This document shows positions 18,328 through 26,798 of a DNA stretch of 64,000 bases, in pieces (position 1 is the first letter of the stretch; every line of letters begins with the position of its first letter). The translations under genes were made by a program, and so were the position numbers. This DNA is from Streptomyces sp. MMG1121 (GTDB taxonomy: Bacteria; Actinomycetota; Actinomycetes; Streptomycetales; Streptomycetaceae). The notes beneath the pieces are model-generated. The model was not told the origin of the DNA and searched no databases. It worked only from the letters and a program-made list of their open reading frames with translations. The stretch is taken from positions 23,695 to 87,694 of the forward strand of contig NZ_LGDV01000192.1 of NCBI RefSeq assembly GCF_001280015.1, written 5' to 3'.

Positions 18328-19224
18328 TCACTCCTCCAGCGTCAGCCCCCTGCGCAGCCGCACCAGCGTGCGGGACAGCAGCCGCGACACATGCATCTGG
18401 GAGATGCCGAGTTCGTCACCGATCTCCGACTGGGTCATGTTCGCCACGAACCGCAGGGAGAGGATCTTCCGGTCCCGGGGCGGGAGTTCCGCGATCAGCG
18501 GCTTGAGCGACTCGACGTACTCGATGCCCTCCAGCCCGTGGTCCTCGTACCCGATCCGGTCCGCCAGCGCGCCCTCGGTCTCGTCCTCCTCCGGCTGGGC
18601 GTCCAGCGAGGAGGCGGTGTAGGCGTTCGAGGCGGCCATGCCCTCGACGACCTCGTCCTCGGACAGCCCGAGCCGCTCCGCCAGCTCCGCGACCGTGGGG
18701 GAGCGGTCCAGCTGCTGGGCGAGCTCGTCCCCGGCCTTGGCCAGGTCCAGGCGCAGCTCCTGGAGCCTGCGCGGTACGCGTACGGACCACGACGTGTCGC
18801 GGAAGAACCGCTTGATCTCGCCGATGATCGTCGGCATCGCGAAGGTGGGGAACTCGACCCCGCGCGAGAGCTCGAAGCGGTCGATCGCCTTGATCAGGCC
18901 GATCGTGCCGACCTGGATGATGTCCTCCATCGGCTCGCTCCGGGAGCGGAAGCGGGAGGCGGAGAACTTCACGAGCGCGAGGTTCAGCTCGACGAGGGTG
19001 TTGCGGACGTACGCGTACTCGTGCGTCCCTTCCTCCAGCGTCGTGAGGCGCTCGAAGAGGGTCTTGGACAGGGCCCGCGCGTCGACCGGGCCGATCTCGT
19101 CGTACGGGGGGATCTCCGGGAGTCCCTCGAAGGGGTCGAGGGGTTCGATGGGATGATCCAGCTGTTCCGGTGGGGGTGTCGACGTCGCGTCGTGGGTAGG
19201 CGATGCGTCGAGCCGGGGTGACAT
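18328..19224 (-). CDS. sigI: SigB/SigF/SigG-subfamily RNA polymerase sigma factor (SigI-like)
   Basis: This 298-residue sigma-70 factor has region 2 (LVKFSASRFRSRSEPMEDII, then IKAIDRFELSRGVEFPTFA with FFRDTSWSVRVPRR), region 3 (LAQQLDRSPTVAELAERLG) and region 4 (LPPRDRKILSLRFVANMTQS, ISQMHVSRLLSRTL). It lacks region 1.1, as SigB-type stress and development factors do. I choose ATG 19224 because GGAGG sits just upstream; ATGs at 19236 and 19248 are in frame. The divergent STAS gene and the RsbW-like gene give the usual partner-switching set. The symbol rests on position next to hut, as I recall for S. coelicolor sigI. GGGTAT at 19344-19349 on this strand resembles a SigB-type -10 without a clear -35. 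Confidence 0.92.
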   Translation of the reverse strand: MSPRLDASPTHDATSTPPPEQLDHPIEPLDPFEGLPEIPPYDEIGPVDARALSKTLFERLTTLEEGTHEYAYVRNTLVELNLALVKFSASRFRSRSEPMEDIIQVGTIGLIKAIDRFELSRGVEFPTFAMPTIIGEIKRFFRDTSWSVRVPRRLQELRLDLAKAGDELAQQLDRSPTVAELAERLGLSEDEVVEGMAASNAYTASSLDAQPEEDETEGALADRIGYEDHGLEGIEYVESLKPLIAELPPRDRKILSLRFVANMTQSEIGDELGISQMHVSRLLSRTLVRLRRGLTLEE

Positions 19225-19385
19225 GGTGTCCTCCATCGTTCTCGGCATAAGGCTGCCGAAGCCAATGCGTGCACTGCGGTGTGCGGCGCCTCCGAAGCCG
19301 GCGTGTAGGGATAGGAATGTGTGTCCTTACTAGCCCTACCGGCATACCCGAACCGATCGCAAGTGCGTCCTGTTCAGGTATGTCC

Positions 19386-19409
19386 GATTATGTGAGGTTG
19401 TTCGGGTGT
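19386..19409 (+). promoter_or_regulatory. Candidate SigB-type promoter for the STAS gene
   Basis: GATT (19386-19389), a 14-base spacer and GGGTGT (19404-19409) fit the GNNT-N14-16-GGGTAY pattern of Streptomyces SigB-family promoters with one mismatch in the -10. It would start transcription about 60 bases before the STAS ATG, suggesting the antagonist is made by the sigma factor it frees. Confidence 0.4.
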
Positions 19410-19476
19410 CGAAGTGTGCATGGAAGGCGTAATGTTCGAGGGCATCAGCAGCCACGACCTCGGGAGAGAGAACGGC

Positions 19477-19854
19477 ATGGACCACGGGATGGTCGGCAGC
19501 GCACAGTCGGGCCGACTTCTGGTGGAGGTGCGGGAAGAGGGCTCCAGCGCGGTTGTGCAGCCGGCGGGTGAGCTCGATCACCACACCGCCGATCTGCTGC
19601 GCGAGCCCCTCGAGCACCTCCTGGCCAAGGGCTTCTCGCGCCTCGTCGTGGACTGCACGCGCCTGGAGTTCTGCGACTCCACGGGCCTGAACGTCCTGCT
19701 CGGTGCCCGGCTGAAGGCGGAGGCCGCCGGTGGCGGGGTCCATCTGGCCGGGATGCAGCCGGTGGTGGCCCGCGTGTTCGAGATCACAGGAGCCGGGGCG
19801 GTCTTCACCGTGCACGACTCCGTGGCGGCGGCTCTGGCGCCCGGCGCCGACTGA
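19477..19854 (+). CDS. STAS-domain anti-sigma factor antagonist
   Basis: This 125-residue protein is one STAS domain: VQPAGELDHHTADLLREPLE strand and helix, RLVVDCTRLEFCDSTGLNVL and the final alternating strand-helix. Ser68 in DSTGLN is the conserved phosphorylation site of SpoIIAA/RsbV. Unphosphorylated, it would bind the RsbW-like kinase and release the sigma factor. Several in-frame starts lie upstream (19414, 19420); the ATG used is the one behind GGGAGAGAG. It is divergent from the sigma factor gene and 248 bp upstream of the kinase gene. Confidence 0.9.
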   Translation: MDHGMVGSAQSGRLLVEVREEGSSAVVQPAGELDHHTADLLREPLEHLLAKGFSRLVVDCTRLEFCDSTGLNVLLGARLKAEAAGGGVHLAGMQPVVARVFEITGAGAVFTVHDSVAAALAPGAD

Positions 19855-20060
19855 GCCCGCCCGCCCGCCCCCTCCTTGCGACCCTCTCCCTGGCGCGCTG
19901 TCGGGGCACCCGCTCCCGCGCATGTCCCGCACGTCGAAATCGGGGGGTGTTCCGCCGGATCGGCCGGGCAGGAGAGGGCAGGGGGAGGCGCGAATGGGCA
20001 GAAGTAAGCAGGAGTAGGCACGTACGGACCGGTCGGTGCCGGCCGGTGCGGGCCTTTGAA

Positions 20061-20092
20061 TGGTGAACTGGTGAACTGGTGGATCGGTGAGG
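20061..20092 (+). repeat. Four diverging 8-bp tandem repeats before the RsbW-like gene
   Basis: Two exact copies of TGGTGAAC are followed by TGGTGGAT and CGGTGAGG, ending ten bases before the ATG at 20103. The last copy supplies the ribosome-binding site. It may be slippage or a small operator. Confidence 0.45.
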
Positions 20093-20102
20093 TGAAGCGC
20101 TG

Positions 20103-20663
20103 ATGAGCACCACCCGGCCTTGCTCGCCGGGCGACCGCGGCCCGGAGCCGAGCGGCGCTTCCGGGGTCTCCGAGGAGGGGGCGCCGTCCGCGGCCGTACC
20201 CGCGGGGGCGGCCGCGCCGTCCGGACCTTCCGACGGTATGCGGGAGACCGGCGGACGGCAGATCCGTCGGCTCGCCCTGGAGGGGGCGAGCGGGGTCGTC
20301 CCGCTCGCCCGTGACTACACCCGGCAGGCGCTGTACGCGTGGGGCTGGCTGCCCGCCGCCACCGCCGACCAGCGGGCCGCCGCCGAGGACGTGCTGCTCG
20401 TCGTCTCCGAACTGGTCACCAACGCCTGTCTGCACGCCGAGGGCCCCGACGAACTCGTCCTCACCTGCGACGACAAGGTGATCCGGCTGGAGGTCTCGGA
20501 CCGCGGCACCGGCCAGCCGGCCCCGCGCACCCCGCACCGCGCCGGCCGCCCCGGCGGCCACGGCATGTTCATCGTGCAGCGGCTGTGCCTGGACTGGGGT
20601 GTCGTCCGCGTTCCCGGCCGGTCGGGCAAGACGGTGTGGGCGGAACTGGGCGCACCGGCGTAG
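20103..20663 (+). CDS. RsbW-like anti-sigma factor / GHKL serine kinase
   Basis: The 186-residue protein begins with 45 disordered residues rich in Gly, Pro and Ser. It then forms a HATPase_c_2 domain: N box EDVLLVVSELVTNACLHAEG, G1 box LEVSDRGTGQPAPR and G2 box GGHGMFIVQRLCLDWG. Such proteins bind a SigB-type factor and phosphorylate a STAS partner. With the STAS gene and the divergent sigma factor this makes a complete partner switch. An ATG at 20238 could give a shorter form without the tail; the first ATG has a reasonable GGTGAGG site. Confidence 0.85.
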   Translation: MSTTRPCSPGDRGPEPSGASGVSEEGAPSAAVPAGAAAPSGPSDGMRETGGRQIRRLALEGASGVVPLARDYTRQALYAWGWLPAATADQRAAAEDVLLVVSELVTNACLHAEGPDELVLTCDDKVIRLEVSDRGTGQPAPRTPHRAGRPGGHGMFIVQRLCLDWGVVRVPGRSGKTVWAELGAPA

Positions 20664-20910
20664 CCGGGCCGCGCCGGGCGCCGCTCCGTCCGCGGCGCTC
20701 GCCCGGGCGGCCGTCCGGCGTCCACGGCACCTCGGGTGCCGGGGAGCGGAGCTGGTCGCGGCGGTCGGTCCGCCGGCCGTGGGCCCGCCGTGGCTCGTGG
20801 GGCGTTCGCATCGTCACAGATCCTCCTCGCACCGTGTCTTCCTTCCTCACGCGCCCCGGCGTACCTTGACGGCCAATCTGATGAACCGTCAGGAATGGGG
20901 TGGACCGATC

Positions 20911-21621
20911 GTGTCGTACCCGAAACGAACCGCCGCGTTCGCGTCCGCCGCGGCTCTGGCCGGCTCGGCGGTGCTGCTGGCGGCGCCGGCGGCCCACGCG
21001 GACGTCGTCGATGTCAACTACCGCTGCCAGACGCCGATCGGCGTCAAGAGCGCCGTGTCGCCCATCGACATCAAGGGCGCCAAGAGCGGCGGCGGCTACA
21101 AGATCACCATGTCGTGGCAGAAGGGCGTCTCCTCCAGCCCGGTCGAGCTGGGCAAGGGGGCGATGAGTCCGAGTGCCACGATCAGGCTCGGCGGCGCGGA
21201 CAGCGGCACGCTGCCGGTCAGCGGGCCGCCCAACGCCGCCGCGATCCCCGCCAACACCCCCATCAAGATCAGCGACTTGACCGGCACGTACACGCCGTCG
21301 AAGACCGGCAAGGTCACCTTCACGCCGGGCACGCTCACCATCAAGGCGCTCGGCACGACGACGACGTGCACGCCGACCAACTCCCCGCAGGCGGCGCTGA
21401 CCCTGGATGTGACGGCGGCCGGCGGTTCGTCCTCCGGCGGCTCCTCCTCGGGCGGCTCCTCCTCGTCGTCCTCGGGCGGCACCTCCGCATCCGGACAGCT
21501 TCCGCAGACCGGCCCCGACGACTCGGCGGTCGCGCTCGGCACGCTCGGTGCCACGGTGTTCCTCGCCGGCGCGGCGGGCACGCTGTGGCTGACCCGCCGC
21601 GGCCAGTCCGTACGCCGCTGA
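20911..21621 (+). CDS. Exported protein with LPQTG cell-wall sorting signal
   Basis: The GTG start follows a GGGGTGG site. The 236 residues open with a signal peptide ending AHADVV, then a beta-rich domain of about 140 residues, a Gly/Ser linker, and a classic sorting signal: LPQTG (197-201), hydrophobic helix and RRGQSVRR tail. A sortase should anchor it to peptidoglycan. The core domain, with two Cys (YRCQTPIG near its start and TTTTCTPT near its end, probably bonded), recurs in the gene at 23919 (YACKTPIG, TTTTCTPT). I cannot name the domain. It is the first of four exported proteins encoded in a row. Confidence 0.85.
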   Translation: MSYPKRTAAFASAAALAGSAVLLAAPAAHADVVDVNYRCQTPIGVKSAVSPIDIKGAKSGGGYKITMSWQKGVSSSPVELGKGAMSPSATIRLGGADSGTLPVSGPPNAAAIPANTPIKISDLTGTYTPSKTGKVTFTPGTLTIKALGTTTTCTPTNSPQAALTLDVTAAGGSSSGGSSSGGSSSSSSGGTSASGQLPQTGPDDSAVALGTLGATVFLAGAAGTLWLTRRGQSVRR

Positions 21622-21862
21622 CCCGGGCCGGGGGCCCGCGGCCACGCCGTACGCCCCCGACCTGGCCGATGCCCTGCGGTCGGCCGTACGTCACCGGCCC
21701 TGGGCCGACGGCCCGCGGTCGAGCCGTATGCCGCTGCCCCCGTACGCCGCTGACCCCGGCCGGCGCCCCGCGCACCGTCCGTCCGCCCCTCCCGCCGGGC
21801 CGACGACCGCCCGACCGCCTGCCGACCGTGTTGGCCACCGCCGGCCACCGCTGGAGCCGCCC

Positions 21863-22813
21863 ATGCCGTCCGCCGTCCGCGCGCTGACCCACCGCCGGCG
21901 CCCGCCCCGGGCCCGCACCCCGCTGCCGGTCCGCGCGCTGCCCGTGGCCCTGTGCCTGCTGTTCGCCGTGCTGGGCGCGGCACCCCGCGCCGCCGCCGCG
22001 CCGGACGCGCGCTGGTCCGTCGCGCCGGTGGGCGACGGCCGCCCGTCCTTCTACGCCGAGGGCCCGCCCGGCACGGTCCTGCAGGACACGCTGTCCGTCG
22101 TCAACCCCGGGCGCGCGCCGCTCGTCGTACGGCTGTCCGGCACCGGTCTGCGGACCGTGTTCGCCGAGCAGGGGGTACGTGTCCCCGCCCGCACCCGCGC
22201 CGAGGTGCCCTTCACGGTGACCGTGCCGGCCGGGACCGCGCCCGGCGTCCGCTCCGGCGCAGTCGTCGCACGGGACGCGAAGGGGCGTACGGCGACCGTG
22301 CCGATCCGGCTCAGGACCGGCGCTCCGGCGCTCGCCGCGCTGACCGTCGAGCATCTCGCCGTACACGCCCACAGCATTACGTACGACCTGGTCAACCGGG
22401 GTACGACCGTCCTCGTACCGCGGCTCGCGGTGCGCGCGGACGGTGTGCTCGGCCGGGTCCTGGACCGCGCCCCGCGCACCCTCCCGGTCCACCTGCGCCC
22501 CGGCACGCGCGTGCGGCTCACCGAGCCCTGGCCCGACCGGCCCGCACTGGACGCCGTCGACGTACGGCTGACGGTCACGGCCCCGGGCGGAGCGCACGAC
22601 ACGGAGACCACGTCGGCCCGGTTCGTCCCGTGGGCGACCGTGGCGGAGGCGGGCGGCGCGGCCCTGGCCGCCGCGGGCGCGCTGCTCGCGGCACGCCGCC
22701 GCCGAACCCGCACGGCACCGGCCGACCCCCCGCCCCGCGGCGCCCCCCAAGGCCCCGCCGATGACGAACTCCTCCATCGCAACGCCGAGTTGACGCAAGG
22801 GGCGGTGAAGTGA
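21863..22813 (+). CDS. Membrane-anchored WxLIP/DUF916-like surface protein
   Basis: The ATG has GGAG seven bases upstream; the upstream extension is low complexity. Of 316 residues, the first 45 form a basic N-terminus and signal peptide (LCLLFAVLGAAPRAAAA). Residues 50-190 match the WxL-interacting-protein peptidoglycan-binding domain (old DUF916): FYAEGPPGTVLQDTLSVVNP, VPARTRAEVPFTVTVPAGTA. A second beta domain and a C-terminal helix (AEAGGAALAAAGALLAAR) with basic tail follow. In Firmicutes such proteins tether WxL complexes to the wall. The gap from the previous gene is 241 bp; the next gene overlaps by 4 bp. Confidence 0.78.
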   Translation: MPSAVRALTHRRRPPRARTPLPVRALPVALCLLFAVLGAAPRAAAAPDARWSVAPVGDGRPSFYAEGPPGTVLQDTLSVVNPGRAPLVVRLSGTGLRTVFAEQGVRVPARTRAEVPFTVTVPAGTAPGVRSGAVVARDAKGRTATVPIRLRTGAPALAALTVEHLAVHAHSITYDLVNRGTTVLVPRLAVRADGVLGRVLDRAPRTLPVHLRPGTRVRLTEPWPDRPALDAVDVRLTVTAPGGAHDTETTSARFVPWATVAEAGGAALAAAGALLAARRRRTRTAPADPPPRGAPQGPADDELLHRNAELTQGAVK

Positions 22814-23922
22814 GCGGAAAAGTGAAGCTTCTGCGGTTGTCCGTGTGCGCGGCGGTGTTCGCGCTGCTGCTGTTGCCCCTCGCCGTACCCGCCGACGCGG
22901 CGGACGGGCCGGTCGTCACGTTGTCCGCCACCCAGGCCGGCACCGGCGGCTCGGTCACTGTCAGCGGTACCGGATGGCGGTCGCGCACACTGCTGATGCT
23001 GTTGGTCTGCGGGCGTGCCACACCCTCGCGGGGGGTGATCGGCGGCACCAACTCCTGTGCCAACGCCGACGGCCGGGCCGTGACCACCGATGCCCAGGGC
23101 GCCTTCAGCCGGAAACTCCCGGTCGCCGAACCGCCCGTACCCTGCCCCTGCGTGGTGCACGTGGCCACCGTCACCGGCGCCCAGGCGGAGGCGGACGCCG
23201 TGCTGGACGTCGCCGGGCACCCCGTCGCCGCGCTGCCCGCCGAGCAGTCCGGCGGCCTGCTGGCGATCCTGTCCGACACCCGGCTGACCGGTTCGAGCGG
23301 CCTGCTCACCTGGTTCGGGGCGCCGCCGAGCCGCAGCCTGGTCTTCACCGTCGGCAACACCGGCACGAGCGCGGTCAAGGACCCGGTGTTCCAGGTCGGC
23401 TCCGCGCACGACGTCTTCGCCCCGCAGTGGGACGACCAGCAATGGCACGGCACCCTGGCGCCCGGGAAGAAGGCGCAGGTCACATTGCCCGTCGAGCTGT
23501 CCGCCGGGGCGCACGGGGACTACACCGTGTCCCTGAAGTACGAGGGCAAGGTGCTCGCCGAGCAGCCGTGGGGCGTGGGCCGGCCCTGGGGCGTGACCCT
23601 GTTCTGGATCCTGCTCTGCCTGGTGGTCCCGGCCGCGCTGTTCCGGATCGGCATGGCCGTCGTGGACCGGGTCCGCCCACACCGCCCGGGCGCCGCCCGC
23701 CGCACCGGCCACCGGCGCCTGCCCCGCCCCGCGCTGCCGTCGGCGCTGCCGCTCCCGCTGTCGCGGGCCCGCTCCCGCGCCCCCGAACCGCCCCCCTCGA
23801 CCCCGACCCTGCCGTGGTTCGCCCCGGACTCCGTCCCGGGCGGCCCGGCCGGCCGGCTCTCCGCACCGCACACCGACAGCCCGACGAGTCCAACGACTCC
23901 CACCACGAAGGGACCCACGTGA
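22810..23922 (+). CDS. Exported membrane-anchored beta-rich protein, neocarzinostatin-like N-terminal domain
   Basis: The GTG start overlaps the previous stop (GTGA). The 370 residues have a signal peptide (LSVCAAVFALLLLPLAVPADA), then a domain beginning VVTLSATQAGTGGSVTVSG, which resembles the Ig-like neocarzinostatin-family fold with its Cys pairs (LVCGRAT, NSCANAD, PCPC). A second beta domain with VFTVGNTGTSAVKDPVFQV follows, then a membrane helix (about 258-280) and a Pro-rich cytosolic tail of 80 residues. Position between the WxLIP-like and sorting-signal genes suggests a cell-surface assembly. No enzyme motif is visible. Confidence 0.72.
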   Translation: MSGKVKLLRLSVCAAVFALLLLPLAVPADAADGPVVTLSATQAGTGGSVTVSGTGWRSRTLLMLLVCGRATPSRGVIGGTNSCANADGRAVTTDAQGAFSRKLPVAEPPVPCPCVVHVATVTGAQAEADAVLDVAGHPVAALPAEQSGGLLAILSDTRLTGSSGLLTWFGAPPSRSLVFTVGNTGTSAVKDPVFQVGSAHDVFAPQWDDQQWHGTLAPGKKAQVTLPVELSAGAHGDYTVSLKYEGKVLAEQPWGVGRPWGVTLFWILLCLVVPAALFRIGMAVVDRVRPHRPGAARRTGHRRLPRPALPSALPLPLSRARSRAPEPPPSTPTLPWFAPDSVPGGPAGRLSAPHTDSPTSPTTPTTKGPT

Positions 23923-25217
23923 GCATCCGAAGGAGAGGTACGGCCGCGGGCGCCGCGCTGGCGCTGAGCGGTGCGGGCGTCCTGCTGGGCCTCGCCGCCA
24001 CCCCCGCGCAGGCGGCCGAGGTGGCCTACGCCACCCACTGCGTGCCGCCCGCGGGCATCAGCCCCGTCGACGGCACCACGAAGGTCGAGATCACCGCGCC
24101 CGCCACCGCGAAGGTCGGCGACACGGTGGACGTCGTGTGGAAGTTCGTCCAGGCCGCGTCCAAGAATCCGAACATCATCGACCTGCCCGCGAACTCGGTC
24201 CAGCCGTCCGGGGTGCTGAAGGCGGCCGGCGTGCAGAGCGCCGACATCGCCATGCAGGGGACGCGCACGAACCCGGCGATCCCCAAGGGCGGCGACATGG
24301 TGCTGTCCGACATGAAGGGCAGCCTGAAGCTGACGACGGCCGGCGAGGTGACGCTGACGCCGGACGCGTACACCGTCAACGCGATGTCGACCGACACCAA
24401 GTGCACGCCGAAGGAGACCGTCCAGAAGGCGGCCACGATCCAGGTGACGGGCACGGGCGGCGGCACGCCCACCACGACACCGACCCAGACGCCGACCACG
24501 ACCCCGACCGGCACCCCGACCGGGTCGGGCAGCCCCACGGGTTCGGCCACCCCGACGGCCACGTCCTCCGGCGGCAGCGGTGGGCAGACCGACTTCACCG
24601 GCAAGGAGGTGCAGATCCCGTACGCCTGCAAGACCCCGATCGGCGACAAGAACGCGACCTCGCCGGTGCAGATCAACGCCAAGAAGAACGGCGGGGACTT
24701 CGCCCTCACCGTGCAGTTCAAGAAGTCGGTGATGGACAGCCCCGCCGACATCCCGGCGAACTCCGTGAAGCCGTCCATGGAGGTGGTGCTGGGCGGCGCC
24801 GACAAGGGCACCGTGAATGTCGAGGGGCCGATGAACGCCAGCCCCATCAAGTCCGGTGAACCGATCGAGATTCCCGATCTCACCGGCACCTACAAGCCCG
24901 GCGCGAGCGGCAGTTCGACGCTGTCACCGGGCGTGCTGACGGTCAAGGCGCTCGGTACGACCACGACGTGCACCCCGACCAAAACCCAGGTCTCGCTCAC
25001 CCTCGACACCAGTCAGCAGCAGGGTGGAGCGTCCGGCGGCACGTCCATCTCCGGCGGCTCGACCGGCACCGGCGGCAGCAGCGGCGGCTCCGGCGGCCTC
25101 GCCGAGACCGGCGCGAGCGACCACGGCGCCCTGAAGGCCCTGGGCCTGGTGGCCGGCACCGCGATCCTGCTGGGCGGCGCGGTGTTCACCTTCATGCCGG
25201 GACGCAGGACCCGCTGA
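23919..25217 (+). CDS. Exported two-domain protein with LAETG sorting signal
   Basis: The GTG start overlaps the previous stop. The 432 residues contain a signal peptide ending AQAAEV, a first beta domain (about 35-175) and a Thr/Pro-rich linker. A second domain is homologous to the protein at 20911 (shared pattern TPIGxKxATSP, LGGADxGTxxVxGPxNAxxI, DLTGTYxP, TTTTCTPT). A Gly/Ser spacer leads to a sorting signal: LAETG (394-398), hydrophobic stretch, GRRTR end. LAxTG is the form preferred by class E sortases of Streptomyces. It is the last gene of the surface block and ends 13 bases before a strong hairpin. Confidence 0.82.
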   Translation: MSIRRRGTAAGAALALSGAGVLLGLAATPAQAAEVAYATHCVPPAGISPVDGTTKVEITAPATAKVGDTVDVVWKFVQAASKNPNIIDLPANSVQPSGVLKAAGVQSADIAMQGTRTNPAIPKGGDMVLSDMKGSLKLTTAGEVTLTPDAYTVNAMSTDTKCTPKETVQKAATIQVTGTGGGTPTTTPTQTPTTTPTGTPTGSGSPTGSATPTATSSGGSGGQTDFTGKEVQIPYACKTPIGDKNATSPVQINAKKNGGDFALTVQFKKSVMDSPADIPANSVKPSMEVVLGGADKGTVNVEGPMNASPIKSGEPIEIPDLTGTYKPGASGSSTLSPGVLTVKALGTTTTCTPTKTQVSLTLDTSQQQGGASGGTSISGGSTGTGGSSGGSGGLAETGASDHGALKALGLVAGTAILLGGAVFTFMPGRRTR

Positions 25218-25230
25218 CACCCCGGAACGC

Positions 25231-25270
25231 GAAGAGGGCCATCGCATCCGCGGATGCGATGGCCCTCTTC
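25231..25270. terminator. 40-base perfect palindrome between convergent genes
   Basis: Positions 25231-25250 are the exact reverse complement of 25251-25270, giving a stem of about 18 bp with a tight turn. It lies between the surface-protein stop at 25217 and the peptide-transporter stop at 25293 and should stop transcription from both sides. Confidence 0.85.
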
Positions 25271-25292
25271 ACGAAGTACGTCAGGGACTACG

Positions 25293-26798
25293 TCAGTGCA
25301 CGTCGCCCATCAGCTTCTTGACCTTGTTGCGGTACATCCACACCGCGACACCGGCGATCACGGCGAGCACGGCCTCCAGGGCGACGAAGCCCATCTTGTC
25401 GAGGTTGATGCCGCCGACGGCCGGGTTCGACACCAGCGCGGTGACCGAGTCGCCCGCGGTGACCGCGAGGAACCAGACGCCCATCATCTGGGAGGCGTAC
25501 TTCTTCGGCGCCATCTTCGTCGTCACGGACAGACCCACCGGCGACAGCGTCAGCTCACCGACGGTCTGCACGAAGTAGATCGCGACCAGCCACATCGCCG
25601 CGGCCTTGTGACCGCCCTCGGCGATCGACAGCGGGGCGAGGAAGAGGAAGAAGGACGCGCCGATCAGCACCAGACCGGAAGAGAACTTCACGATCGTGCT
25701 CGGCTCCTTGCCGCGCCGGTTCAGCCACAGCCACAGCCAGGCGAAGACGGGCGCCAGCGCCATGATCATGACCGGGTTGACCGACTGGTACCAGGAGACC
25801 GGGAAGTCCCAGCCGAGGATCGAGTTCTTGGCCGAGCTGCTCGCGAAGAGCGACATGGTCGAGCCGCCCTGGTCGTAGATCATCCAGAAGACGGCGGCGG
25901 CCACGAAGAACCAGACGTACGCCGACACCTTCTGGCGCTCGCCGGCGTCCAGGTCCTTGTCCCGGCGGATGCGGGCGATGACCAGGATCGGCACGATCAG
26001 GCCGACGATCGTGAGCGGGATCAGCGCCCAGTTCAGCGTGAAGTGACCGGTGCCGCCGACGACGCCGTAGAAGACCGCGGCGACGGCCAGCCAGAGCAGG
26101 CCCTTGCGCAGCGTGGCGGACTTCTCCTGGGCCGTCAGCGGGGTCGGGACCTCGCTGCTCTTCGCGCTCAGGTGACGGCCGCCCAGCAGGTACTGGGCCA
26201 GACCCAGCGCCATGCCGAGCGCGGCGAGCGCGAAGCCCAGGTGCCAGTTGACGTTCTCACCGACGGTGCCGATGACCAGCGGCGCGACGAAGGCGCCGAC
26301 GTTGATGCCGATGTAGAAGAGCGTGAAGCCACCGTCACGGCGCGGGTCGTCCGCGCCCTTGTAGAGGTGGCCGACCATCGTGGAGATGTTGGCCTTCAGC
26401 AGACCGGAGCCGATGGCGACCAGACCCAGGCCGACGAAGAAGCTCGCGGACACGGGCAGCGCGAGGCACAGGTGGCCGAGCATGATGATCAGACCGGCGA
26501 CGGCGACTGTCTTGCGGGGGCCGAGCACACGGTCGGCGAACCAGCCGCCGGGCAGGGCGAGCAGGTACACGAGAGACACGTACACCGAGTAGATCGCGGT
26601 GGCCGTGCCCGCGTTCAGGTGCAGGCCGCCCGGGGCCACCAGATACAGCGGGAGCAGGGCCCTCATGCCGTAGTAGGAGAAACGCTCCCACATCTCGGTC
26701 ATGAAGAGGGTGGCCAGGCCGCGGGGGTGGCCGAAGAAGGTCTTCTCGGAACCGGGGGTGCCCGGTCGGACCGAGTCCTTCGTCAGGCTGGACGCCAT
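25293..26798 (-). CDS. POT/PTR2-family proton-coupled oligopeptide transporter
   Basis: This 501-residue major-facilitator protein has about 14 membrane helices. The family motif FMTEMWERFSYYGMRALLPL is near residue 30 and contains the E-x-x-E-R-F proton-coupling sequence; FTLFYIGINVGAFVAPL is the second PTR signature. It should import di- and tripeptides with protons. The ATG has AAGGA six bases upstream, and a longer frame to 26891 is not needed. It is transcribed alone, divergent from the two-component genes across 506 bp. Confidence 0.95.
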   Translation of the reverse strand: MASSLTKDSVRPGTPGSEKTFFGHPRGLATLFMTEMWERFSYYGMRALLPLYLVAPGGLHLNAGTATAIYSVYVSLVYLLALPGGWFADRVLGPRKTVAVAGLIIMLGHLCLALPVSASFFVGLGLVAIGSGLLKANISTMVGHLYKGADDPRRDGGFTLFYIGINVGAFVAPLVIGTVGENVNWHLGFALAALGMALGLAQYLLGGRHLSAKSSEVPTPLTAQEKSATLRKGLLWLAVAAVFYGVVGGTGHFTLNWALIPLTIVGLIVPILVIARIRRDKDLDAGERQKVSAYVWFFVAAAVFWMIYDQGGSTMSLFASSSAKNSILGWDFPVSWYQSVNPVMIMALAPVFAWLWLWLNRRGKEPSTIVKFSSGLVLIGASFFLFLAPLSIAEGGHKAAAMWLVAIYFVQTVGELTLSPVGLSVTTKMAPKKYASQMMGVWFLAVTAGDSVTALVSNPAVGGINLDKMGFVALEAVLAVIAGVAVWMYRNKVKKLMGDVH

